64,000 nucleotides of DNA from Sphingobium sp. 15-1 (GTDB lineage: Bacteria; Pseudomonadota; Alphaproteobacteria; Sphingomonadales; Sphingomonadaceae): positions 2,770,001 to 2,834,000 of the forward strand of contig NZ_JABXJG010000001.1 in NCBI RefSeq assembly GCF_013375535.1, read 5' to 3'. Positions 27,024 to 35,537 of this stretch are shown here, piece by piece. The first letter of the stretch is position 1. Each line of letters opens with the position of its first letter. Both the position numbers and the translations under genes were made by a program. A model generated the notes under the pieces. That model was given only the letters and a program-made list of their open reading frames with translations. It did no database searches and was not told where the DNA came from.

Positions 27024-29999
27024 TCAGTCCTGTTTTTGCAAGAGAGATGCCTCGATCAGGGCCGAGGCAAAGGCCGAAACCATACTTTGGTAATCGCCGA
27101 TTTCCGACAACAGAGCGTGGCCCCGCTGGCCGAGGAGGGTGCGTTCTGCCGATGCATGGACAAGGCATTCGATTCGTGCCGCCAGTTGATCGGTCTGACC
27201 GGGATCGTAGAATAGGCAGTTCCAATCCTGCCGGACGATTTCCGGAATGCCATCGACGGCCGTGCTGATGATCGGCAGCCGAAAAGCCATGGCCTCCATC
27301 AGCACGCGCGGCGCGCTTTCCTGCCGCGAGCAGCAGACAAAAAGATCTGCCGCCGCGTAAAAAAGCGTCACGTCTTCCACTGCACCCGTGATGGTGATGC
27401 GTGCACGGACGGGATGCGCGAGTTTCGCGAGTTCGGCGTTCAGGCGATTAAGATACGGTGATTCGACGGGCGCTCCCACGATGAAAATGCGAACGCGGGC
27501 GAGGCTGTCTTCCTGGAGCGATGTGACGGCGCGGATGAGATCCTCTTGTCCCTTGCGCGCGCAAAGGCTGCCGACGGCCAGAATGAGGATGTCGGTTTCT
27601 TCCACCGCCAGCTCCGCGCGTGCATCAGCGCGATGCCATCGTCCGGTTTCGGTAGACAGGCGGGCAGGGGGAATGGCGTGGCGGATGACGTGAAAATTCT
27701 GCCGGGTGGACACGGGCATCCATGCCCTGCGGGTGGCCTCTGCGACGAAGATCACCCTATAGGCTTGGGCGAAGGCGGCATAGGCTAATGCACGCACGCG
27801 CAGGGGTGCGCGGCGGAAATAGCGGTGCCAAATACCCGCTTCATGGTGCCACCACAGCACGCCGATGCCCGCCAGAGATGCCGCATGAACAGCAATGTGC
27901 ATATCCAGCGTGTTCGCCAGCACGACCTCCGCTTCCAGATGCTCCAGCAGTTCGCGCAGCCTGTTGCAATCGGTCCAGTAGCGGTCGGGCGACGCGCGTC
28001 TTGGCGGCTTGTCGAACATATGGACGGCAATTCCGAGCGCACGAAAGTCCGCGGCGAGCGGGCCGTCATTCGGTGCGATGACCGTGCAGCGGAACGACCC
28101 TTGCGACTGGAGGCCGGTTATGAGGTCGAACAGCGTGATCTGCGCGCCTTCGCGGTTCAGGCTGTGCGAGACGAAGACGACATGGATGGGGGTCGCAGGG
28201 GCATCGAGGGCGACGCGGCGCGCTGCGGGTCGGAAAAGCGGTTGGCTGTTGCCTAGATTGGGGTTGTAGAAGCTGTCGGATAGCGCGTCGGTGCCCATGG
28301 GAGGGAGGCAGGGGCGGGCGGAGGCCGCTTGCTTCGGATCGAGCGTCAATTCGGCCGCTGCACACAGCAACGTCGTCTTGCCTTTACGCGTGAGAGTCGC
28401 GCAATAGTGCAGGCCGCAGGCATCCGCAGAGCCAAGCCCAGAAGGAAAGCCGCCCGTCGCTATAAAAATATCCTTGGGAACGAGCAGGCAGGTCGCGCTG
28501 ACTGCCGCACATTCGCGCGTTACCCTGGCGAGATACATATAGCCGGGCTGGGTCGCGTGCAGGCCTCGAAAACTCGGCAAGACCGTGGGGGCGCCATCGG
28601 CGGCGCAGAAGCCGGAATGATCGACGCGTTCATCGTCCGAAAGGATGCGGGCGCCGACCGCGCCAGCATCGGCCGCCTTGCAATATCCGGCCATGTTTGC
28701 CAGCCAATTTTCGCGCATTGGATGTGAGGGTTGGGACAGGAACAGAATATAGTCGCCGCGCGCGGCTTGCGCGCCGAAATTCAGCAGGCTGGCCAGATCA
28801 TCTGCCGGGCAGGGCGCTTTGCAGTGGTGAATCGGGGCGAAGCCCGCCAGTGTATCCAGTGCCGCGTTATCGAGAGAATCCGGTGAGCAGAGAATGATTT
28901 CGGCCACCTGTGTCCCTCCGGTCCTGAGCGGGGAGAGGAGAGCACTGAGGTTGGTCTCCCGGGATGGGACGGGAATCACCACGCTGATCGAACTTGTGGG
29001 GGGGGCGAAAGCGAGTTCGAACAGGCCGAGATGGGCGTCGCGCGCCCAGCCCGGCTGTTCTGCGGTCGCACGCAATCCCCGGCGAGCCAAGGCGTCGGTC
29101 ACCGCGAGCCGCCCCGCCTCAATGCTTTGCGGCTTCGCGTTCCCGGATAGGGCGGTCGATCCCGGACTTTCCCGCCAGTGATAGAGTATCTGCGGAATAT
29201 GATCGATGCGCCGTGCGATCTCGGACGCGCGCAGGGCGAAGTCGAAATCCTGGCTGCCGTCATATTCGGACCGGATGCCCCCCAGCGTCTCGAACAGCTC
29301 TCGCCTAACCGCCATCGCATGACTGAAGTACATGTAGGACAGCAGCAAGGTCGACGACCAGCCGGGTTTGAACGTCGGTGACTTGCGCTGACCGTCCGGT
29401 GCCAGTTTGTCGCTATCGGAATAGGCGAGGTCGCACTCGGGAAAGTCGCTGAAATGAATCGCGAACCGGGCGATGCAGTCCGGGGACAGGAGGTCGTCCT
29501 GATCGAGGAACAGCAGTATCTGTCCGTCAGCCAACGCGGCTGCGCTGTTCGTGGCGGCGCCGATGCCCTGATTGCTGGGATGGGTGGCAACGCGGATCCG
29601 CCGATCGCTCTTGGCGAGGTTGGCGAGATAGGTCGCAAGCTCCGGGTCCCTGCTCCCGTCATCGACGATGCAGAGTTGCCAATCCTCGAAGACCTGCTCT
29701 CTGACGGAGCCTATGGCGGCGGTCAGCATGTCCATCGCCGGGCGATAGACGGGCATCACCACCGATAGGCTTGGCAGGCGGGCGCTTCGAGCGGTCATCG
29801 CGGCGATCAGGTTTTCGTCGGCGCGCCGGCTTGCGCCGTTGACGGACAGCCAGGCATCGAAAGGCGGGGGCGTTTCCAGCCAATGCCGATGATCTCTGGG
29901 CAGCCATTGCTTCAGCCAAACCAATCTCAGGGCCGCGCGCAGGCCGTGTCCCGCGATCCAGTGATCGATCCGGCGCGGCGGCGGGTTCATCCGTATCAT
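27024..29999 (-). CDS. Three-domain glycosyltransferase (GT2-GT2-GT4)
   Basis: 991 residues. The first GT2 domain (about 70-310) has LSVVMPVYRPAMDMLTAAI, CIVDDGSRDPELA and LLFLDQDDLLSPD. A second GT2-like domain (about 340-580) has SVVIPVPSRETNL and a weaker acidic motif, so it may be inactive. The C-terminal GT4 domain (about 620-990) has LARKGQ-like and SRQESAPRVLMEAMAFRLPIIS motifs. Such proteins can build two or three linkages of one repeat unit. It is the first gene of a seven-gene leftward operon. Confidence 0.85.
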   Translation of the reverse strand: MIRMNPPPRRIDHWIAGHGLRAALRLVWLKQWLPRDHRHWLETPPPFDAWLSVNGASRRADENLIAAMTARSARLPSLSVVMPVYRPAMDMLTAAIGSVREQVFEDWQLCIVDDGSRDPELATYLANLAKSDRRIRVATHPSNQGIGAATNSAAALADGQILLFLDQDDLLSPDCIARFAIHFSDFPECDLAYSDSDKLAPDGQRKSPTFKPGWSSTLLLSYMYFSHAMAVRRELFETLGGIRSEYDGSQDFDFALRASEIARRIDHIPQILYHWRESPGSTALSGNAKPQSIEAGRLAVTDALARRGLRATAEQPGWARDAHLGLFELAFAPPTSSISVVIPVPSRETNLSALLSPLRTGGTQVAEIILCSPDSLDNAALDTLAGFAPIHHCKAPCPADDLASLLNFGAQAARGDYILFLSQPSHPMRENWLANMAGYCKAADAGAVGARILSDDERVDHSGFCAADGAPTVLPSFRGLHATQPGYMYLARVTRECAAVSATCLLVPKDIFIATGGFPSGLGSADACGLHYCATLTRKGKTTLLCAAAELTLDPKQAASARPCLPPMGTDALSDSFYNPNLGNSQPLFRPAARRVALDAPATPIHVVFVSHSLNREGAQITLFDLITGLQSQGSFRCTVIAPNDGPLAADFRALGIAVHMFDKPPRRASPDRYWTDCNRLRELLEHLEAEVVLANTLDMHIAVHAASLAGIGVLWWHHEAGIWHRYFRRAPLRVRALAYAAFAQAYRVIFVAEATRRAWMPVSTRQNFHVIRHAIPPARLSTETGRWHRADARAELAVEETDILILAVGSLCARKGQEDLIRAVTSLQEDSLARVRIFIVGAPVESPYLNRLNAELAKLAHPVRARITITGAVEDVTLFYAAADLFVCCSRQESAPRVLMEAMAFRLPIISTAVDGIPEIVRQDWNCLFYDPGQTDQLAARIECLVHASAERTLLGQRGHALLSEIGDYQSMVSAFASALIEASLLQKQD

Positions 30000-30263
30000 T
30001 GTCCTGATGTGTAGACTGACGTCACAAAGGAGGGGTCGCTGCTCCTGCTTTCACGACCGTATCTATCGCCAGCAAAGGGTGTAGGAAGTCTTCCAGATCT
30101 GCAAGTCAAAGCGCGCTCGGTCCGTCACACAGGGCTTTGGCCGGATCGGAATGCGTTCCGAGCCATGCATGATTTGCGATACCGGCATCAATCGGAAGCC
30201 GATCACACCGCCGAGATGCAGGATACGAATATGATCGCGGGAAATGCCGCGCAAATCCATGAC

Positions 30264-30290
30264 TGCCAGTGCCAGTGCCAGTGCCAGTGC
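30264..30290. repeat. Hexanucleotide tandem repeat (TGCCAG, 4.5 copies)
   Basis: Four exact TGCCAG units and a partial fifth lie in the kpsF remnant and encode an Ala-Leu run on the minus strand, the look of slippage in sequence no longer under selection. Confidence 0.85.
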
Positions 30291-30358
30291 ATCGCCCAGA
30301 GCCAATTGCACGGTGGTCGATGTGATGTCGACCGTGCATGCCTCCCTGATCTGAAGCA

Positions 30359-30384
30359 GGACCTGGCGGACGTCCGCCAGGTCC
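30359..30384. repeat. Perfect 26-bp palindrome
   Basis: GGACCTGGCGGAC at 30359-30371 is followed without spacer by its exact reverse complement (30372-30384). It lies where the kpsF remnant lost its central part. Confidence 0.9.
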
Positions 30385-30555
30385 ATGCCCACGGCTACTG
30401 CAATGGAGGATGCCATGGCAGGCGATTATAAATTGTTCGTTCAGGGATCGGGCAAGAGAGTCGAGCGCGTGGGCTTCCAACTCGATGACTTCATGGTCAT
30501 GGGCCATAATTTGTTCACTGGAATTATGGTCCAACTCAATCAGATGTTTTGCCAA

Positions 30556-30855
30556 GTACGCCTCTACAATAGTATTCCAGTATTTCTAGCATTCATCTAG
30601 TAATATTCAAAAAATATTACGTTGTGATTGATGTCATTAAAGCATGAAATCTGGATGTTCGTGCCGGACAGAATAACTCCGCGATGGATCGGTTTCAACA
30701 GCTTTTGTGTCAACGCTTCTTCTCGACATAGCGCGAGACAAGAGGGGTGGAAGCGGAATTTGGGGAACCGGGGTAGAATTCGGCGAGGGGTTCTTCAGCG
30801 GGATGGAAAGTGGCATGAGAGTGGGCTAAGGCTAGCGCGAATATAGTCCCGGAGT
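30556..30855. other. Intergenic region upstream of kpsD
   Basis: No gene seen. An AT-rich part (30590-30640) is the most likely place for the kpsD promoter. Confidence 0.4.
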
Positions 30856-32064
30856 ATGATGTTGATCTCCTTTTTCCTTGGCGCTGCCCGGTCGCGGGCG
30901 CTGCGCGGTGCGTGTCTCTCGGCCATGTTGGTATCGCTCGGTGGCTGCGGAATGATGCCAGCGGTCGGACCGTCGTCGCGAACCATTGTACGGGCGGAAG
31001 GTCATACTGTCGCTAACGCTGACATAAAGGTCATCGACGTCACCGACGGCGTTGCGCGCCAGATGGTTGCCGGCAGCCGGGCCGCGCTTTTCTCGGAAGT
31101 GCTGGGTCAGGGTGCACCGGACAGCACGGTGGTGGGGCGAGGGGATATTCTCGACATCGTGATTTGGGAGGCTCCCCCGGCGGCGCTGTTCGGCGGAACC
31201 ATCGGCGGCGCGACAGAGGTCAATCCCGCCAATAGTCAGGTGGCGAAAAGTACGAATATGCCGGAGCAGATGGTCGGTACAGACGGCCGCGTGACCGTTC
31301 CCTTTGCAGGATCGGTTCTGGCGGCTGGCCGGACGCCGCAGGACATTGCGCGGGATATTGTCGGGCGCCTTTCCGGGAAAGCCCATGATCCGCAGGTCAT
31401 TGTCCGCCTTGTCCGTAACGCGACCCGCGAAGTGACGGTCGTGGGCGACGTGGTGACCAATACCCGGTTGCCCCTTACGGCGAAGGGCGAGCGCGTCCTC
31501 GACGCTTTGGCGGGCGCGGGTGGCGCCAAGCAACCCGTCGGCAAGATGACCATACAGGTGAGCCGCGGCACGCGCACAACGTCTCTGGCCCTTTCGACGA
31601 TTATCGCCGATCCCGCCCAGAACGTGTATCTGCAACCTGGCGATGTCGTGACGGCACTCTATCAGCCGTTCAGCTTCACTGCACTTGGAGCGATGGGCGG
31701 CAACGGCGAAATTCCGTTTGAGGGTAATGGTATCACCCTGGCTCAGGCTCTTGGCCGGGTGGGAGGATTGCGCGACGACCGGGCGGATGTGCGCGGCGTT
31801 TTCATTTTCCGGCTTGAAACGCCGGCGGCGCTCGATCCTGCCATGGCAGCAGGCGCGCGCATGACCCCGGATGGCAAGGTGCCGGTCATCTATCGCATCG
31901 ACATGAAGGACCCGGCGACCTTCTTCATCGCGCAGAGCCTGCCCATTCGCGACAAGGACGTGCTGTACGTTTCCAACGCGCCGATCGCGGACCTTCAGAA
32001 ATTCGTGAATATCCTGTCGTCACTGATCTTCCCGGCTATCACGATCCAGAATGCAAACCTATAG
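30856..32064 (+). CDS. kpsD: Outer-membrane polysaccharide export lipoprotein, KpsD/Wza family
   Basis: 402 residues with a lipoprotein signal (lipobox LVSLGGCG, lipidated Cys near residue 31). A polysaccharide export domain follows (VVGRGDILDIVIWEAPP, VGTDGRVTVPFAGSVLAAGRTP), then SLBB-like segments (EVTVVGDVVTNTRLPL, ITLAQALGRVGGL). It would form the outer-membrane channel that works with KpsE and KpsM/KpsT 20 kb upstream. ATG 30856 and 30859 are both possible. A hairpin follows the stop. Confidence 0.9.
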   Translation: MMLISFFLGAARSRALRGACLSAMLVSLGGCGMMPAVGPSSRTIVRAEGHTVANADIKVIDVTDGVARQMVAGSRAALFSEVLGQGAPDSTVVGRGDILDIVIWEAPPAALFGGTIGGATEVNPANSQVAKSTNMPEQMVGTDGRVTVPFAGSVLAAGRTPQDIARDIVGRLSGKAHDPQVIVRLVRNATREVTVVGDVVTNTRLPLTAKGERVLDALAGAGGAKQPVGKMTIQVSRGTRTTSLALSTIIADPAQNVYLQPGDVVTALYQPFSFTALGAMGGNGEIPFEGNGITLAQALGRVGGLRDDRADVRGVFIFRLETPAALDPAMAAGARMTPDGKVPVIYRIDMKDPATFFIAQSLPIRDKDVLYVSNAPIADLQKFVNILSSLIFPAITIQNANL

Positions 32065-32080
32065 GGTGAAGTGTTAGGAG

Positions 32081-32102
32081 CTTGCCTGATGGTTCAGGCA
32101 AG
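32081..32102. terminator. Stem-loop between convergent kpsD and rmlA
   Basis: CTTGCCTGA (32081-32089) pairs perfectly with TCAGGCAAG (32094-32102), and AGGA/TCCT outside can extend the stem. It overlaps the rmlA stop codon. Confidence 0.7.
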
Positions 32103-32954
32103 TCCTCTCAGATACGCGCCATAGGCCGACTTGCCCAAGTCTGCGGCCAGACGCTGTAGTTGGGTATCGTCGATGAAGCCCATTCGCCACGCAATTTCTT
32201 CCGGGCTGGCGATCTTGAAGCCCTGGCGCTTTTCAAGGACACGCACGAATTCCGCCGCTTCGATCAGGCTGTCCGGTGTTCCGGTGTCCAGCCAGGCGTA
32301 ACCGCGCCCCATGACCTCGACCGACAACTCGCCACGTTCGAGATAGGCGCGGTTTATGTCGGTGATTTCCAGTTCGCCTCGCGGCGATGGCTTCAGATCC
32401 GCGGCTATATCGACGACTTGCTCATCGTAGAAATACAGACCCGTCACCGCCCAGTTCGATCTGGGGTTTGCCGGTTTCTCGTCAATCGACAAAGCCCGTG
32501 CCTGTTCGTCGAACTCGACCACGCCATAACGTTCGGGGTCGGTGACATGATAGGCAAAGACGGTCGCGCCATTCGTCTTGGTCAAAGCCTTGCCGAACAT
32601 CTCGTTCATGCCGTGACCGTAGAAGATGTTGTCACCCAGAATGAGCGCCGATGGTCCGCCCCGCACGAAGTCCGCGCCGATGATATAGGCTTGGGCGAGA
32701 CCATCGGGGCTTGGCTGCTCGGCATATTGGATGTCCAGACCCCATTGACTGCCATCGCCCAGTAAGGCCCGAAACGCTGGAATGTCGCGGGGGGTGGAGA
32801 TCAGCAATATCTCCTTGATCCCTGCCAGCATCAGAGTGGACAGTGGATAGTAGATCATCGGCTTGTCGTAGACAGGCATGAGTTGCTTGGAGGTCACCAG
32901 TGTCATCGGATGCAGCCGGCTTCCTGTGCCGCCTGCCAGAATGATCCCCTTCAT
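32094..32954 (-). CDS. rmlA: Glucose-1-phosphate thymidylyltransferase
   Basis: 286 residues with [16 protein letters not shown] at the N-terminus, [30 protein letters not shown] and [17 protein letters not shown], all diagnostic for RmlA. It makes dTDP-glucose, the first step of dTDP-L-rhamnose synthesis. It is the last gene of the leftward rmlC-rmlB-rmlA group. Confidence 0.96.
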   Translation of the reverse strand: MKGIILAGGTGSRLHPMTLVTSKQLMPVYDKPMIYYPLSTLMLAGIKEILLISTPRDIPAFRALLGDGSQWGLDIQYAEQPSPDGLAQAYIIGADFVRGGPSALILGDNIFYGHGMNEMFGKALTKTNGATVFAYHVTDPERYGVVEFDEQARALSIDEKPANPRSNWAVTGLYFYDEQVVDIAADLKPSPRGELEITDINRAYLERGELSVEVMGRGYAWLDTGTPDSLIEAAEFVRVLEKRQGFKIASPEEIAWRMGFIDDTQLQRLAADLGKSAYGAYLRGLA

Positions 32955-33007
32955 GTTTCAGTCCATACTCTCTGATTAAGGTTAGTTCAGGCCAGGGTGG
33001 TCGACTG

Positions 33008-34069
33008 TCAGCCGACCTTTTCGAGGCCCAGCCGCTCCGTGGTGTAGCGTTGGTCCAAGATGTCCTGCCACCATGACCTGTTGTCGAGATACCAACGGGT
33101 CGTGGCCTCTATGCCCTGCTCAAAGGTGACGGACGGTTGCCAGCCGAGTTGATCACGTATCTTGCTCGCGTTTATCGCATAACGTTGGTCATGACCCGGC
33201 CGGTCCGCGACGAAATGAATTTGCTCACTATAGGAACGGCCATCGTCGCGGGGGAGGAGGCGGTCCATGATGGCGCAAATGCTGTTCACGACATCGATGT
33301 TGCGCCGTTCGGAATTGCCGCCGACATTATAGGTCTCGCCCGGCTTGCCCCGTTCGAAGACCGTTCGCAAGGCACGGGCGTGATCCTCCACGAACAGCCA
33401 GTCCCGTACATTGCTGCCATTGCCATAGACCGGGAGTTGCGCGCCCGTCAGCGCACGGATGATAATGAGCGGAATCAGCTTTTCGGGGAAATGATAGGGG
33501 CCGTAATTGTTCGAGCAATTGGTTATCAGGACGGGTAAATCATAGGTATGGCCCCACGCCCGGACGAGATGATCCGATGCCGCCTTTGACGAGGAATAGG
33601 GCGAGCGTGGATCATAGGCCGTCGTCTCGGTAAAATAGCCCGTCTCGCCCAGAGATCCGAACACCTCGTCGGTCGAGATATGATGGAAGCGGAATGCGGC
33701 CTGCGCGGTGCTATCCAGGCTGCGGAAATAGCCTAGCGTCTGCTGGAGCATCGTATAGGTGCCGACGATATTGGTCTGAATGAACTCGCCCGGGCCGTCG
33801 ATGGAGCGATCGACATGGCTTTCCGCAGCGAGGTGAGCAATCACCTGAGGCTGGAATTCTGTCAGCAGACGTGTCAGGAGCGGCGCATCGCAGATATCAC
33901 CCTGCACGAAACGGTAACGGGGATCTGCGGCAACGGGAGCAAGCGACGATAGCACGCCCGCATAGGTGAGCTTGTCGAGGTTCAGTATCTCATGGTCGCT
34001 ATCCGCGATTAGATGGCGGATGAGCGCCGAGCCGATGAAACCGGCTCCCCCGGTGACCAATATGCGCAT
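33008..34069 (-). CDS. rmlB: dTDP-glucose 4,6-dehydratase
   Basis: 353 residues from ATG 34069: [47 protein letters not shown] and the catalytic [17 protein letters not shown] Tyr/Lys pair, with [17 protein letters not shown]. These are RmlB signatures. An ORF extends upstream to 34129 but this part has no family similarity. It forms dTDP-4-keto-6-deoxyglucose for rmlC. Confidence 0.96.
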   Translation of the reverse strand: MRILVTGGAGFIGSALIRHLIADSDHEILNLDKLTYAGVLSSLAPVAADPRYRFVQGDICDAPLLTRLLTEFQPQVIAHLAAESHVDRSIDGPGEFIQTNIVGTYTMLQQTLGYFRSLDSTAQAAFRFHHISTDEVFGSLGETGYFTETTAYDPRSPYSSSKAASDHLVRAWGHTYDLPVLITNCSNNYGPYHFPEKLIPLIIIRALTGAQLPVYGNGSNVRDWLFVEDHARALRTVFERGKPGETYNVGGNSERRNIDVVNSICAIMDRLLPRDDGRSYSEQIHFVADRPGHDQRYAINASKIRDQLGWQPSVTFEQGIEATTRWYLDNRSWWQDILDQRYTTERLGLEKVG

Positions 34070-34100
34070 TATGACCCCTCGTATTGGGCGTGAATCCAGT

Positions 34101-34682
34101 TCACCGCTCGATAGAAGCGAGCGGCTCACCTGTATATTGGAAAGGGCTATCGAATTCGGCCAGAGTCGGGAGCGTCTCGTCCTTGGCCGACAGGACCGGG
34201 CCGGAGGCCGGCAAAGGCCAGTGGATATTGATGTCTGGGCAATTCCACCGCACGCCGCCGTCGCAATCTGGCGCGTAATAGTCCGAAACCTTGTAGATGA
34301 CCTCCGTATCGGGATCGAGGGTCACGAAAGCGTGCCCGAAACCGACCGGTATAAAAAGCTGGTGGCCGTTTTCCGCGCTGAGTTCGGCGGAAACATGCTG
34401 GCCATAGGTTGGCGAGCCAGCGCGCAGATCGACTGCATAGTCGAGTATCCGGCCGCGGATGCACCGAACCAGCTTGGCCTGCGCGTGCGGTGGCTTCTGG
34501 AAATGAATGCCTCTTATGGTCCCCGTGGGTGCGGAATAGCTATGGTTGTCCTGCACCAGCCGGACATCGACCCCGGCCTCCGCCCAGCGCGTGTCGACAT
34601 AGGTCTCAGAAAACCAGCCCCTGTCATCGGAAAAGCGGCGAGGTTTGATCAGCTTGATAGGATTTGTCACGGTCCGCGCCAT
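34101..34682 (-). CDS. rmlC: dTDP-4-dehydrorhamnose 3,5-epimerase
   Basis: 193 residues of a cupin-type epimerase with [49 protein letters not shown] and [12 protein letters not shown]; the RGIHFQ and GFGHAF motifs carry active-site residues of RmlC. It is the first gene of the rmlCBA group. No rmlD follows; the last step must be done by a gene elsewhere or by one of the short-chain reductases at 15898-17947. Confidence 0.95.
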   Translation of the reverse strand: MARTVTNPIKLIKPRRFSDDRGWFSETYVDTRWAEAGVDVRLVQDNHSYSAPTGTIRGIHFQKPPHAQAKLVRCIRGRILDYAVDLRAGSPTYGQHVSAELSAENGHQLFIPVGFGHAFVTLDPDTEVIYKVSDYYAPDCDGGVRWNCPDINIHWPLPASGPVLSAKDETLPTLAEFDSPFQYTGEPLASIER

Positions 34683-34807
34683 AGTGAAGATTCCGAACTG
34701 CTAGCCGCAGCAAGAGAGATTGCAAAGGGCTATTCGGATTTCGCTGCAATAAGCCGATGGCGCTGGGCGCGATGGACGAGATCGTGATCCTGCCGTGATG
34801 CAATGGA

Positions 34808-34841
34808 GAGCGGCGCTACGCCGATCAGGCGAGCGCCGCTC
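34808..34841 (-). terminator. Stem-loop after the hslU stub
   Basis: GAGCGGCGCT (34808-34817) pairs perfectly with AGCGCCGCTC (34832-34841). It lies just downstream, on the minus strand, of the hslU stop codon and is probably the terminator of the former hslU gene. Confidence 0.6.
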
Positions 34842-34846
34842 CCGAA

Positions 34847-34914
34847 TCACAGCACATATTTACTCAGGTCATTATTCCGCGCGATGCTCGCCAGCTTCTT
34901 GTCCACATATGTCC
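34847..34914 (-). pseudogene. hslU: 3' stub of hslU (ATP-dependent protease ATPase)
   Basis: On the minus strand TYVDKKLASIARNNDLSKYVL-like sequence ends at a TGA (34847-34849). This is the typical C-terminus of HslU (VDxxLxxIAxxxDLSRYIL). Only about 22 residues are left; upstream codons do not continue the HslU family. The 72-codon ORF around it is not a gene. Confidence 0.7.
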
Positions 34915-34942
34915 CTGGGCCGGAATCGGCTACGCGACTTCG

Positions 34943-35310
34943 ATGGACAGGGAAGCGCCCAACGTGGACAGGCCCTTGCTCATCCTCGAGCTGGATGAAA
35001 TGCTGATGCATGCATGGGAGTAAGCGCTCGACCGGGCCGCAGATTTTTAGGTTTTCGGTTACCATGTCTAGTGGCGGCCATATCTTGCCGATTTCCTCAA
35101 GAGCGTTCGGGCTGATTTTGATCTGGCCGTTTGGTCTTCCGCTTCCGAGACTATGCCGCTGCCGCGGTCAGCCATCTTTTCGGCGTCGACTTTCCGCTTC
35201 GTTTCGTATGGGGGCGGATCCGCGCGACGTTGATGCGGCTCATGCGGGACGAATATGGCTATTCCTACGATCCCTGGGATCATCGCCGTTCTCAAGAAGA
35301 TGAAGCGGAT
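34943..35310 (+). pseudogene. Decayed NIF/HAD-type phosphatase
   Basis: RPLLILELDEMLMHAWE (stop at 35021-35023) is a damaged form of the RPLLxLDLDETLVHA motif of NLI-interacting-factor/HAD phosphatases. After frame changes, LIWPFG- and RDYAAAAVSHLFGVDFPLRFVWGR recall the family's LAVWSSAS.DYAxxVxxxLFxxxxPLRFVWxRxR segment. The nucleophile Asp motif has Glu-Met in place of Glu-Thr, and at least two frameshifts occur. Confidence 0.6.
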
Positions 35311-35530
35311 CGGATGGCGTCGGGAGCTGATGCTGAGCGCGTGGTGCAGATCATCTTCGAGGAATTCGGGGACGCCAACAATCTTGCGACCGGCAAGCGT
35401 AAGGCGGGCCGCATCCACAAGATCATCCTCTATGGCAGCTACGCGCTGCGGCTGGGTGGACGAGCCCCACACCGCTAGCCGCATCTTACACCGGCTTCTG
35501 CGCGGGGACCGTCCAACCCACCACGTCACG
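35311..35530 (+). pseudogene. Decayed nucleotidyltransferase (MNT-type) fragment
   Basis: ERVVQIIFEEFGDANNLATGKRK and RIHKIILYGSYA match the start of MNT-type nucleotidyltransferases fused or paired with HEPN domains; GWVDEPHTA, the usual continuation after GSYARGD, follows in another frame. The catalytic DxD pair is absent. This is a remnant joined to the phosphatase remnant. Confidence 0.5.
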
Positions 35531-35537
35531 TCCTCCA

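Larger units (their letters stand above)
30063..30555 (-). pseudogene. kpsF: Decayed kpsF/kdsD (arabinose-5-phosphate isomerase) remnant
   Basis: Two frames carry pieces of a KpsF-type isomerase. The N-terminal piece (EVIELEAHALDSLARSLNEQ, around 30500-30405) is followed in another frame by the family's later part: REACTVDITSTTVQLALGDALA and then HLGGVIGFRLMPVSQIMHGSE, which match the REACP..STTVQLALGDALA, HPGGxLGRRL and IMH motifs of KpsF. About 90 central residues, including most of the SIS core, are missing. An intact enzyme would make arabinose 5-phosphate for Kdo. The remnant cannot be functional. Confidence 0.7.

Noticed and set aside
30165-30431. Plus-strand frame with a Cys-Gln repeat, as a small cysteine-rich peptide
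   Set aside because: It is the antisense of a TGCCAG slippage repeat in the kpsF remnant and has no ribosome site.
34847-35065. 72-codon minus frame as a gene
   Set aside because: Only its last ~22 codons have meaning, as a hslU C-terminus; the rest is antisense to the dead phosphatase.
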